Part shown: piece by piece, positions 1-5,636 of the stretch
Numbering within the stretch: position 1 is the stretch's first letter
How the letters are laid out: each line of letters opens with the position of its first letter
Program-made: the position numbers and the translations under genes
Source of the DNA: Clostridiales bacterium
Lineage (GTDB): Bacteria > Bacillota > Clostridia > Christensenellales > Pumilibacteraceae
Direction of reading: 5' to 3'
Assembly (NCBI GenBank): GCA_029069015.1
Contig: JAIEBL010000157.1
Coordinates: forward strand, 1-6,273
DNA length: 6,273 nucleotides
The notes under the pieces: generated by a model
The model's input: the letters and a program-made list of their open reading frames with translations, nothing else
Databases searched by the model: none
What the model was told of the DNA's origin: nothing

Positions 1-1225
1 CTTCGTAATCGGGTAGCACGGTCTGCTTCCAGCGCTCCACCGTGTGCGTCAGCGTGAGCGGTTTGGGCAGCTTTTCTTCCTTTAACGTGATAAGGTCGGC
101 AAACGCTTTGCCGCTTTCCTTTTCGTAGATACGGTAGACGGTTTTAAAACCGGGGTTGGTCGTCTTTTCGGTTGTGTCCGAAAACTTCATGCACGGGTGA
201 CGCTCTCCGTCGCGCGTGATTTCCGAAAGCTTGTACACCCCGCCGAGGCTGGGCATATCGTGACTCGTAATGAGCTTGGTGCCCACGCCGTAGACGTCGA
301 TTTTGGCGTCTTGCAAGCGCAGTTGACTGATGAGGTGCTCGTCGATGTCGTTGCTGACGAAAATAACGGCATCGGGGAAACCCGCTTCGTCGAGCATGGC
401 GCGTGCCTTTTTGCTAAGGTACGCAAGGTCGCCCGAATCGAGCCGAATGCCCACGGGCTTATGCCCCGCCGCCTTGAGTTTCTTAAAGACTTTGATGGCG
501 TTCGGCACGCCCGACTTGAGCGTATCGAACGTGTCTACGAGCAACAGGCAGTTGTCGGGATACACGCGGGCAAACGCCTCGAACGCCTCGAGCTCGCTCT
601 TATAGCTCATGACCCAGGAATGCGAATGCGTGCCCTTGACGTCGATATTGAACATCTGCCCCGCAAGAACGTTGCTCGTTCCCGAGCAGCCGCCGATAAT
701 GCTTGCACGCGCGCCGTAAATGCCCGCGTCCGGACCTTGCGCGCGGCGAAGCCCGAATTCCACTACTTTCTTACCCCCCGCCGCGTGCACGATGCGCGAC
801 GCTTTGGTCGCGATCAACGTTTGGTGGCTGACGATGTTTAAGAGCGTGGTTTCGATCAGTTGCGCTTCGATAAGCGGTGCTTCGATGACCATGATCGGCT
901 CGTCGGGAAAAACGATTTCTCCCTCTTCCACCGAGTACACGTTGCCCGTAAAACGGAAATTACGCAAGTAATCGATAAACGCGGGCGCAAAAATGTGCAG
1001 CTTGTCCAAGTAATCGAGATCGGCGGGCGCAAAGCGCAAGTCTTTTAAGTACTCGATCGCCTGCTCGAGTCCCGCCGCAACGGCGTAGGTTATATCGCCG
1101 TGCTTACGGAAAAACAAATCGAAAACCGCTCTGTTTTTATACGTACCGTCCAAAAAGTAACCGTTCATCATGGTGAGCTGATACAGGTCGGTCATCATGG
1201 TCAAATTACGCGGCTCGGAAATCAT
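1..1225 (-). CDS. pncB: Nicotinate phosphoribosyltransferase (C-terminus cut by window edge)
   Basis: Cytosolic enzyme of the NAD salvage (Preiss-Handler) pathway that joins nicotinate to PRPP, with ATP hydrolysis, to give nicotinate mononucleotide. I translated it from the ATG at 1225-1223 to the left edge: 408 uninterrupted residues. It begins MISEPRNLTMMTDLYQLTMM, the usual N-terminus of the family. Conserved blocks follow in order: SHQTLIATK (133-141), EFGLRR (156-161), GTHSHSW (198-204, the region of the phospho-accepting histidine), VDTFDT (230-235), GIRLDSGDL (259-267) and the phosphate-binding YGVGTKL (312-318). Firmicutes members are usually near 480 residues, so about 70 C-terminal residues lie outside the window. 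The start is backed by AAGGAG at 1240-1235, 9 nt upstream. It sits 53 nt after the membrane protein gene with no visible promoter or terminator between, so it is probably the last known member of the lgt unit. Identification is secure; operon membership is inferred. Confidence 0.96.
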   Translation of the reverse strand, partial: MISEPRNLTMMTDLYQLTMMNGYFLDGTYKNRAVFDLFFRKHGDITYAVAAGLEQAIEYLKDLRFAPADLDYLDKLHIFAPAFIDYLRNFRFTGNVYSVEEGEIVFPDEPIMVIEAPLIEAQLIETTLLNIVSHQTLIATKASRIVHAAGGKKVVEFGLRRAQGPDAGIYGARASIIGGCSGTSNVLAGQMFNIDVKGTHSHSWVMSYKSELEAFEAFARVYPDNCLLLVDTFDTLKSGVPNAIKVFKKLKAAGHKPVGIRLDSGDLAYLSKKARAMLDEAGFPDAVIFVSNDIDEHLISQLRLQDAKIDVYGVGTKLITSHDMPSLGGVYKLSEITRDGERHPCMKFSDTTEKTTNPGFKTVYRIYEKESGKAFADLITLKEEKLPKPLTLTHTVERWKQTVLPDYE

Positions 1226-1234
1226 ACCCTTTTT

Positions 1235-1240
1235 CTCCTT
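1235..1240 (-). promoter_or_regulatory. Ribosome binding site of pncB
   Basis: AAGGAG on the minus strand, with a 9-nt spacer before the ATG at 1225. It fixes the start of the nicotinate phosphoribosyltransferase, for which no other in-frame start fits the family's N-terminus. Confidence 0.8.
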
Positions 1241-1278
1241 TGGCCCAAAGTCCTATCGGCGAAGCGCCCCGAAAACGC

Positions 1279-1818
1279 TTACTGTTCTTCCTTTTTATGC
1301 AAAGCTTTTACAACGGCGACGACGAGCATCACCGCGCCCGCGTAGACGACGAGAAGCGGCACGGTCACGCCCCACCCGACAAGTCCGCTGCTTTTGAGCG
1401 CGAACAGTATCGCGGGAACGCCGAAAAGCGCCGCAATAACGCCGTGCGTTTTCCATTCATGCGTGAGAAGCATAGTGCAAAGCGACGCCAACGCGGGAAT
1501 GGCGATATACAGCGGATACAGCTCGACGTAGCCTAAATGCGTGGCTTTTACGAGAAGCTCGATAAGCGCAGGGACTAAAAAACACACGCTCAGCCATAGC
1601 GAAACGCTGTTGCGCTGAATGAGTGCGCTGCATAAAAGGCTAAGCCCTATCGCGCAGAGCAGCGTTCCCACCACCGCGCGGGATGCGCGAACGGGCACGA
1701 CGTGCACGCCGCAAAGCAACAAGAACACGCCCGCCGCGATCACGATCAACGCCGCCGTTATGTTGCACGCCATCATCTTGCGAGGAGACAGCTCGTTCAA
1801 ATCCGTTTCTTCGTTCAT
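1279..1818 (-). CDS. Six-helix integral membrane protein of unknown function
   Basis: A 179-residue protein that I do not recognise. After a short polar N-terminus (1-17) it has six hydrophobic stretches, at roughly 18-40, 46-67, 71-92, 98-118, 124-143 and 147-170. It ends in a basic and polar tail (KALHKKEEQ), which by the positive-inside rule would be cytoplasmic. No catalytic or binding motif is visible, and the helices are rich in Leu, Val and Ala. The ATG at 1818 overlaps the lgt TGA as ATGA, so translation is probably coupled to lgt. A GAGGA ribosome site (1832-1828) lies inside the last lgt codons, 9 nt upstream. The gene ends in TAA. Tight coupling to lgt suggests co-expression with lipoprotein maturation but does not establish a function. 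The ORF is very likely real; its role is unknown. Confidence 0.85.
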   Translation of the reverse strand: MNEETDLNELSPRKMMACNITAALIVIAAGVFLLLCGVHVVPVRASRAVVGTLLCAIGLSLLCSALIQRNSVSLWLSVCFLVPALIELLVKATHLGYVELYPLYIAIPALASLCTMLLTHEWKTHGVIAALFGVPAILFALKSSGLVGWGVTVPLLVVYAGAVMLVVAVVKALHKKEEQ

Positions 1819-3053
1819 TTTTCTTGGTCCTCATTTTCGGGCGCTGCACCGAACACGTCGAACGGGTCGCGCTCGTCGTAGTCGGCATACCGCACGTTGC
1901 TATCCGTCTTATCGTCTTCTTCGTCCGCCGCCGTAACGATATCTTCCGCTTCGTCGGCTCCGTTCTCTTGCGTTTGTTCTTCGGTTTCGCTTACCGCATT
2001 TTCTTCGGCATTCTCTGCCGCTCCCGCATTCTCTTTGTCCTCGCCTTTGTCCGTCGCTTCGTCAAGTTCGGGCGTCGGCTCGGTCTTTGCAAACAAGCGG
2101 GCAAAGAACCCTTTCTTGTTTTCGTCTTTGACGTATACGTTCGGGTGACTTAAAATACTTTCTCTGTACCCCAAATACTCGTCGGAAAGCTTATCCTTAT
2201 CCACAAGCAAAAAGGGCTTTTTGCCTTGGCTCTTTGCGCGGTATATATGAATGAGTATGCCCGCCGCGCCGGCAATGGCAAGTAGGGCGCTCAGAAGCTG
2301 ACTGACACGCAAAACGTCGGGAATGAGATACAGCGCATCCGAGCGCAGACCTTCAATAAAGAACCGCACTATCCCGTAGTATATGCAATATACGCAAAGC
2401 GAAAACCCGTCGAACGATTTGCGCTTGCCGTTATACAGCCACATTAAAAGCGCAAAGCCGATTGCGTTACAAATGCTCTCGTAGAAAAAGGTCGCCTGAT
2501 ACCAGCCGGACGCATAACCAGGATTGTCGGTAATATGCACGGCGTACGGAAACCATTGCAAGGACGGATTCGTGACGGGATTGCCGAACGCTTCCTGGTT
2601 GGCAAAGTTCCCCCACCTGCCGATCGCTTGCCCTAAGATGATCACGGTAAAAGCAAGGTCCGCCATCTGCCAAAAGGTGGCTTTCTTTTCAGGGGGCTTG
2701 TTGCGTTTAAGTAAGTGCACGATGATGCCGCCTACAACAGCCCCGATAAGACCGCCGTAGATGGCAAGACCCGCAAGGCCGCCGCTACCGATGCCGAGGA
2801 TCTCCTTAAACGTCCACTTGTTTCCGTTCCCGATAATATCGAACAAAACGTAATACAGCCGCGCGCCCACGATGGCAAGCGGAATGCAAATAATGCAGAT
2901 GTCAAACACGAGGTCTTTATCGTACCCGCGTTTGACCGACATAAAATAGGCAATGACGATACAGATCACCATGCCGCTGCCGATCAAAAAGCCGTACCAA
3001 TTAAAGCCGCCCTCGCAGCCCGCGGACAACAGTCCGCTCAAAAAACCATTCAT
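1815..3053 (-). CDS. lgt: Prolipoprotein diacylglyceryl transferase with long acidic C-terminal tail
   Basis: Membrane enzyme that moves the diacylglyceryl group of phosphatidylglycerol to the lipobox cysteine of prolipoproteins, the first step of lipoprotein maturation. With the start at 3053 it has 412 residues. Family signatures are the membrane entry FNWYGFLIGSG (17-27), GARLYYVLF (63-71), GGLAGLAIYGGLIG (91-104), the Lgt signature GQAIGRWGNFANQEAFG (141-157) and RFFIEGLRSD (230-239). The residue matching E. coli His103 appears to be Tyr99. The core ends near 275, the normal family length. Residues 276-412 are an extra hydrophilic tail with 32 Asp/Glu against 6 Lys/Arg over the last 82 residues. 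A TTG at 3089 would add 12 residues, but that codon lies inside the -35 box and the family N-terminus fits the ATG at 3053. No ribosome site precedes this ATG. The TGA overlaps the next gene's ATG. Confidence 0.95.
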   Translation of the reverse strand: MNGFLSGLLSAGCEGGFNWYGFLIGSGMVICIVIAYFMSVKRGYDKDLVFDICIICIPLAIVGARLYYVLFDIIGNGNKWTFKEILGIGSGGLAGLAIYGGLIGAVVGGIIVHLLKRNKPPEKKATFWQMADLAFTVIILGQAIGRWGNFANQEAFGNPVTNPSLQWFPYAVHITDNPGYASGWYQATFFYESICNAIGFALLMWLYNGKRKSFDGFSLCVYCIYYGIVRFFIEGLRSDALYLIPDVLRVSQLLSALLAIAGAAGILIHIYRAKSQGKKPFLLVDKDKLSDEYLGYRESILSHPNVYVKDENKKGFFARLFAKTEPTPELDEATDKGEDKENAGAAENAEENAVSETEEQTQENGADEAEDIVTAADEEDDKTDSNVRYADYDERDPFDVFGAAPENEDQEK

Positions 3054-3059
3054 TATTTT

Positions 3060-3089
3060 ATTATATACCGCGCGGCGCGCATTTGTCAA
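3060..3089 (-). promoter_or_regulatory. Promoter of lgt, predicted leaderless
   Basis: Perfect consensus -35 TTGACA (3089-3084), an 18-bp spacer and perfect -10 TATAAT (3065-3060). Only six bases (3059-3054) separate the -10 from the lgt ATG, so the expected transcription start is the A of ATG. An overlapping TATATA at 3067-3062 with a 16-bp spacer is an alternative -10; it would still leave a leader of only about 8 nt. There is no purine-rich ribosome site. The spacer contains the palindrome CCGCGCGG (3068-3075). The boxes are seen directly; the start point is inferred from standard sigma-A geometry. Confidence 0.75.
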
Positions 3090-3128
3090 CGTCTTCGCCT
3101 GCTTTGCTCCGAGAATACCGCCCGAAAG

Positions 3129-3278
3129 TCATACGCGACTTTTGGCGTTTTTCAACGACTTTTTGAGAACGAAGCGCAGTTTGTAGCAAAGCGCAGTTGC
3201 CGCAACGATTTTGATCGCGTCCCCCAAGAGAAAGGGTATCACGCACACCGTCAGTGCGGTTTTGAGCGTAGCTCCCGT
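3129..3278 (-). pseudogene. bioY: Downstream remainder of bioY after the in-frame TAG
   Basis: Directly after the TAG at 3281-3279, the same frame continues for 49 codons to a TGA at 3131-3129. It reads TGATLKTALTVCVIPFLLGD, then AIKIVAATALCYKLRFVLKK and a short basic tail. This is the typical last part of BioY: a TG(x)TL turn, the penultimate helix segment and the conserved PFLxGDxIKI motif leading into the final helix. Because frame and family motifs are intact, a single nonsense change, a sequencing or assembly error, or readthrough explains it better than old decay. No start codon with a good ribosome site is visible for separate translation of this segment. Confidence 0.85.
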
Positions 3279-3758
3279 CTAGATCACGAACCAAACCGTA
3301 CCAAACGAATATAGCACCGCCGTTCCCGCGAGCATAGCGAGCGGATACACCCACAGTCGTTTTTCAAAGCGGTCAACGAAAAGCCCTATGATCAGCGAGC
3401 ACGGCAAGTAGCCCAAAATATAGCCGCCCGTAGGCCCTGCCACTTTGGCAAATCCGCCCGTAAACCCCGTAAAGACGGGCACGCCGAACGCGCCGAGCAG
3501 TACGAACACCGTGACCGCCACCGCGCCGTACTTAAAGTTTATCAACGAAGATACGATATATACGGCAAGCAACCCCAAAGAAATAGGCACCGGGCCTACG
3601 GGGATCGCCCAGGGCGAAAGCACGCACAAAAGCGCGGCCAATAATGCAGTATAAGTAATCATCCTCGTCTTTGAGTAGTCGCTCCGTTTTTCTTTGCGTC
3701 TATCCGACTTTTGCACGACTTCCTCGGTCAAAACGCGCTTTTCTTCTTCGTTTACCAT
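3279..3758 (-). CDS. bioY: Biotin ECF transporter S component BioY, ended early by an in-frame TAG
   Basis: BioY is the membrane substrate-binding subunit of the biotin ECF importer and captures biotin from outside the cell. The open frame gives 159 residues; the full gene (3758-3129) would encode about 209. A charged N-terminal extension (1-32, rich in Glu, Lys and Arg) is unusual. The core begins at MITYTALLAALL (33-44), followed by PVGPVPISLG (53-62) and the family signature GVPVFTGFTGGFAKVAGPTGGY (92-113, quoted as GVPVF, GFTGG and GPTGGY). It breaks off at GTVWFVI, before the last helix region. The start at 3758 has AGGA at 3771-3768 with a 9-nt spacer, partly made from the birA stop codon. 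Starting at Met33 (3662) would place GAGG directly against the ATG, a poor arrangement. It lies 11 nt after birA, so the two are almost certainly co-transcribed. Family assignment is secure; whether a working protein is made depends on the TAG. Confidence 0.9.
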   Translation of the reverse strand: MVNEEEKRVLTEEVVQKSDRRKEKRSDYSKTRMITYTALLAALLCVLSPWAIPVGPVPISLGLLAVYIVSSLINFKYGAVAVTVFVLLGAFGVPVFTGFTGGFAKVAGPTGGYILGYLPCSLIIGLFVDRFEKRLWVYPLAMLAGTAVLYSFGTVWFVI

Positions 3759-3767
3759 ATTTGTTTT

Positions 3768-3772
3768 TCCTA
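3768..3772 (-). promoter_or_regulatory. Ribosome binding site of bioY built on the birA stop codon
   Basis: The birA stop TAG runs into GA, forming TAGGA, whose AGGA is the bioY ribosome site 9 nt before the ATG at 3758. Terminating BirA ribosomes would therefore sit over the bioY initiation region, which suggests translational coupling. Confidence 0.65.
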
Positions 3773-4690
3773 TACTTTAATGCTGACTTCGCCCGCCGCA
3801 AAGACGGTTTGCTTGCCGTCCCGTTCCAAAACGAGCGCGCCGTTATCGAGAATGGCAACCGCCTTCGCTTCGTATTCGCCGTTCACCGTCACTGTCTTTC
3901 CGCACACGATATTGCGGGCGCGGTACTCGTCCATAAAGTCGGGCAGATCCGTTTCGAGAAGCGTAAGCGCGTCCAAAATTTTTGCCGCAAGCACAACGCG
4001 GTTTATTTGCACCCCGCTTTCGGCTTCCACGCTCGTCACTTTATCTTTCAACTCGCTCGGTAAGTCTACTCGTTTACAATTGATACCGATCCCCACAACA
4101 GCGTATTCGAGCGCGCCGCCCTCCAGCCCCACGCTCCCCTCGGTCAGAATACCGCAGATCTTTTTGCCGTTCATATAAAGGTCGTTGACCCACTTTACGT
4201 CCACGCGCGCCCCGCAAAGTTCTTCCACGGCGCGGGCGGCTGCCACCGCGGCGTAAGCAGTGATCTTCGCCGCATTTTGTTCGCGCGGCTTAATAACGGC
4301 GGAAAGATACATCCCCGCGCCCGGCGGCGAAAAGAAGGAACGCCCCAGCCGCCCACGTCCCGCCGACTGACGGTCTGCAAGCACCGTATAGCGCAGCTCC
4401 CCCGCCGCCGCGTGTCGTTTGGCGTCGGCGTTGGTCGAGGTGGTCTCTTCCACCGTTTCTATCTTCCATTGCGTTTGCAAATAGTGCTCTACGACGACTC
4501 TATGCAAAACGTCGGTATTTCGGAGCTTGTATCCTTTGCTCGGTGTCGCCTCGATGATAAAGCCGTATTTTGCCAGACTCTTCACGTGCTTATGTACCGC
4601 CGCACGCGTAATGCCGAGCGTTCCGGCAAGCTGCGTACCGCTCGCTTCCCCGCACAGCAAACGCTTTATAATTTCATTGCTTGTATCCAT
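3770..4690 (-). CDS. birA: Bifunctional biotin-protein ligase / biotin operon repressor BirA
   Basis: Activates biotin to biotinyl-5'-AMP and attaches it to the acceptor lysine of biotin-dependent carboxylases; in its charged dimer form it represses biotin genes. With the start at 4690 it has 306 residues, close to the usual size for this class. Residues 1-60 form a winged helix-turn-helix (GTQLAGTLGITRAAVHKHVKSL, recognition helix about 28-40, wing 44-55 with SKGYKL). The catalytic domain carries EETTSTNADAK (81-91), DRQSAGRGRLGRSFFSP (106-122, the biotinyl-AMP loop) and VKWVNDLYMNGKKICGILTEG (165-185). In that last block Val replaces the proline of the common KWPND form, and the probable catalytic lysine is Lys176 or Lys177. 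VVGIGINC follows at 198-205. A C-terminal beta domain follows from about 262. An upstream in-frame extension to 4915 would read through the promoter and is rejected. The gene ends in TAG. Confidence 0.97.
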   Translation of the reverse strand: MDTSNEIIKRLLCGEASGTQLAGTLGITRAAVHKHVKSLAKYGFIIEATPSKGYKLRNTDVLHRVVVEHYLQTQWKIETVEETTSTNADAKRHAAAGELRYTVLADRQSAGRGRLGRSFFSPPGAGMYLSAVIKPREQNAAKITAYAAVAAARAVEELCGARVDVKWVNDLYMNGKKICGILTEGSVGLEGGALEYAVVGIGINCKRVDLPSELKDKVTSVEAESGVQINRVVLAAKILDALTLLETDLPDFMDEYRARNIVCGKTVTVNGEYEAKAVAILDNGALVLERDGKQTVFAAGEVSIKV

Positions 4691-4696
4691 ACGCCG

Positions 4697-4726
4697 AGTA
4701 TAGCACGCATAAAAAAGAATTGTCAA
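4697..4726 (-). promoter_or_regulatory. Promoter of birA-bioY, predicted leaderless
   Basis: Consensus -35 TTGACA (4726-4721), an 18-bp spacer, then TATACT (4702-4697) preceded by TGC, which makes an extended -10. Six bases (4696-4691) separate the -10 from the birA ATG, so the expected start is at or next to the A of ATG. No ribosome site is present. The -35 box lies inside the downstream arm of the BirA-like palindrome, so repressor binding would exclude RNA polymerase. Boxes are seen directly; the start point is inferred. Confidence 0.8.
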
Positions 4727-4752
4727 CCGATTTTGTATTTTCGGTTGACAAT
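4711..4752 (-). terminator. Possible intrinsic terminator for the upstream gene, sharing the operator palindrome
   Basis: Read on the minus strand, the 12-bp inverted repeat (4752-4741 with 4730-4719, 10-nt loop) is followed at once by TCTTTTTT (4718-4711). That is the form of a Rho-independent terminator for the gene ending at 4785, 32 nt upstream. The stem has only 5 G/C pairs of 12, so it may be weak. The same bases serve as operator, so terminator activity is a secondary inference. Confidence 0.45.
4719..4752. promoter_or_regulatory. BirA operator (biotin box) upstream of birA
   Basis: A perfect inverted repeat, ATTGTCAACCGA and its exact complement separated by 10 bases. Read as half-sites it is TTGTCAACC-N14-GGTTGACAA. 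This agrees with the known BirA recognition pattern of bacteria with HTH-type BirA (TTGTnAACC, 14-15 bases, GGTTnACAA). It lies 29 bp from the birA start and covers the -35 box, as expected for autorepression of birA and co-regulation of bioY. The repeat is seen directly and the consensus is established knowledge; binding is inferred. Confidence 0.85.
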
Positions 4753-4784
4753 GCCGTATAAGGGGTATTTGACTTCCGATTCGA

Positions 4785-5546
4785 TCAGACCCGAACATAT
4801 ACCGTCGGTTCGGTCTTTTCGTACCCGAATGCGGGCAGTCGCTCATAACGAAGCGCCATATCGTAGAGAAGCGGCGGCAGAACGGTGAGCTTACCGCTTG
4901 ACGCAAACGAGGCAAGCGTTTCGCAGCACGGCTCTTCCTGCTGTACGCATTCCGCAGCCCCGCGTTGCAATGCGGTTAAGAGGTCTGCCAAAAGGTCGGC
5001 GCGTCGCAAAAACACGGCGTACTCGCCTGCCGCAAGCAAATTGCATGCCGCGCGGTAATCCGTCACGGTGCGCTTGATAAAGCGAAGCGCGGGCGCAGGC
5101 AACGCAAGCACGGCGAAGCCCTCTTCGTTCTGTCGGATAAGGTCTTCGAGAATTTCGGTAAACGCATCGCAAACGGCAACAGCGCGCAAGTTACGGTGCG
5201 TAAAGCCATCAAAAATGTCCGTACGCGTTCCGGGCTGCACGATACCCTTCTCCGCCGCCGCTTGCATGGAGAGAAGGCTTGCATCCAAACCGACGCCGAG
5301 CAAACGGGTGCGCGCTTCACACGCCGCCGTAAATTTCGTAAGTCCGCTGCCGATCAGCCCCTGCGAGAGCGAGAGCACGCACGAGAGATTGCGTTCGGCA
5401 TCGGCGAGCACGCGTTCGCAGGCAAACGCTGCTTTCAGACATCCTACGGGCAAGCACGGCAACGTGACCGCAACACCGTCTCGGAGCATTCTTGCCCCCA
5501 CGGCATGCACCGCGGCAGCTCTTTCTATCCATTCTTCTCTTAGCAC
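4785..5546 (-). CDS. Uncharacterised 253-residue protein
   Basis: I do not recognise this protein. It is mostly Ala/Leu-rich and looks alpha-helical and soluble, with no clear signal peptide or membrane helix. It has ten cysteines (31, 36, 43, 56, 76, 126, 168, 200, 207, 208), none in a CxxC pair. Possible conserved-looking patches are LSLSQGLIGSGLTKF (58-72), RTRLLGVGLDASLLSMQAA (79-97) and DGFTHRNLRAVAVCDAF (113-129). The start is taken as the GTG at 5546 because GGAGGG (5559-5554) lies 7-8 nt upstream. An in-frame GTG at 5561 would put that ribosome site inside the coding region. Codon use and GC match the neighbours. It lies 90 nt after the VanW-domain gene and ends in TGA 32 nt before the birA control region. 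Whether it belongs with the VanW gene in one transcript is not resolved. Confidence 0.8.
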   Translation of the reverse strand: MLREEWIERAAAVHAVGARMLRDGVAVTLPCLPVGCLKAAFACERVLADAERNLSCVLSLSQGLIGSGLTKFTAACEARTRLLGVGLDASLLSMQAAAEKGIVQPGTRTDIFDGFTHRNLRAVAVCDAFTEILEDLIRQNEEGFAVLALPAPALRFIKRTVTDYRAACNLLAAGEYAVFLRRADLLADLLTALQRGAAECVQQEEPCCETLASFASSGKLTVLPPLLYDMALRYERLPAFGYEKTEPTVYVRV

Positions 5547-5636
5547 GTGATTTCCCTCCACACCCTTAGTGTATGTGATGCGAGGCGTTTTACCACCGCA
5601 AATTTTGTTTTTAAATGTCGGGAATCCGCCCGCTCT
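5547..5636 (-). other. 90-nt intergenic region without clear signals
   Basis: Between the VanW-domain gene and the unknown gene. A short hairpin CGGG-N6-CCCG lies near 5620-5633, but no T-tract follows it. I find no convincing -35/-10 pair; TTGCGG with TCACAT at 17 bp is the best match and is poor. The strong ribosome site at the downstream end is the only supported element. Confidence 0.4.
5554..5559 (-). promoter_or_regulatory. Ribosome binding site deciding the GTG start at 5546
   Basis: GGAGGG on the minus strand, 7 nt from the GTG at 5546. It is the strongest ribosome site in the window and favours the 253-residue form over a 258-residue form starting at 5561. Confidence 0.75.

Noticed and set aside
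197..841. Plus-strand ORF of 214 residues
   Set aside because: Antisense to the nicotinate phosphoribosyltransferase, whose frame carries all family motifs; composition is that of a shadow frame.
1683..2153. Plus-strand ORF of 156 residues rich in Arg and Phe
   Set aside because: It comes from antisense reading of the acidic lgt tail and the start of the membrane protein gene, where biased codons remove stops.
3068..3080. GC-rich palindromes CCGCGCGG and GCGCGC in the lgt promoter spacer as an operator
   Set aside because: Short, low-complexity CG runs; they may be chance in a GC-moderate genome, and no cognate regulator is in the window.
3081..3090. GTTGACAAAT upstream of lgt as a second BirA half-site
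   Set aside because: Only one half-site is present, with no complementary arm at the right distance; it is better explained as the -35 box.
3279..3281. Genome-wide reassignment of UAG to an amino acid
   Set aside because: No other in-frame TAG in about 6 kb of coding sequence, and glutamine is encoded normally by CAA/CAG; a local mutation or error is simpler.
2715..3314. Plus-strand ORF of 199 residues
   Set aside because: Covers lgt, its promoter and the end of bioY in antisense; no recognisable protein features.
4277..4888. Plus-strand ORF of 203 residues
   Set aside because: Antisense to birA and its promoter; the birA frame is unambiguous.
4691..4915. N-terminal extension of birA to an upstream start, giving 381 residues
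   Set aside because: It would translate through the promoter, operator and the end of the upstream gene. The extra 75 residues do not resemble BirA, and the HTH begins right after the ATG at 4690.
5620..5633. Hairpin CGGG-N6-CCCG after the VanW gene as a terminator
   Set aside because: Stem of only four pairs and no T-tract after it.
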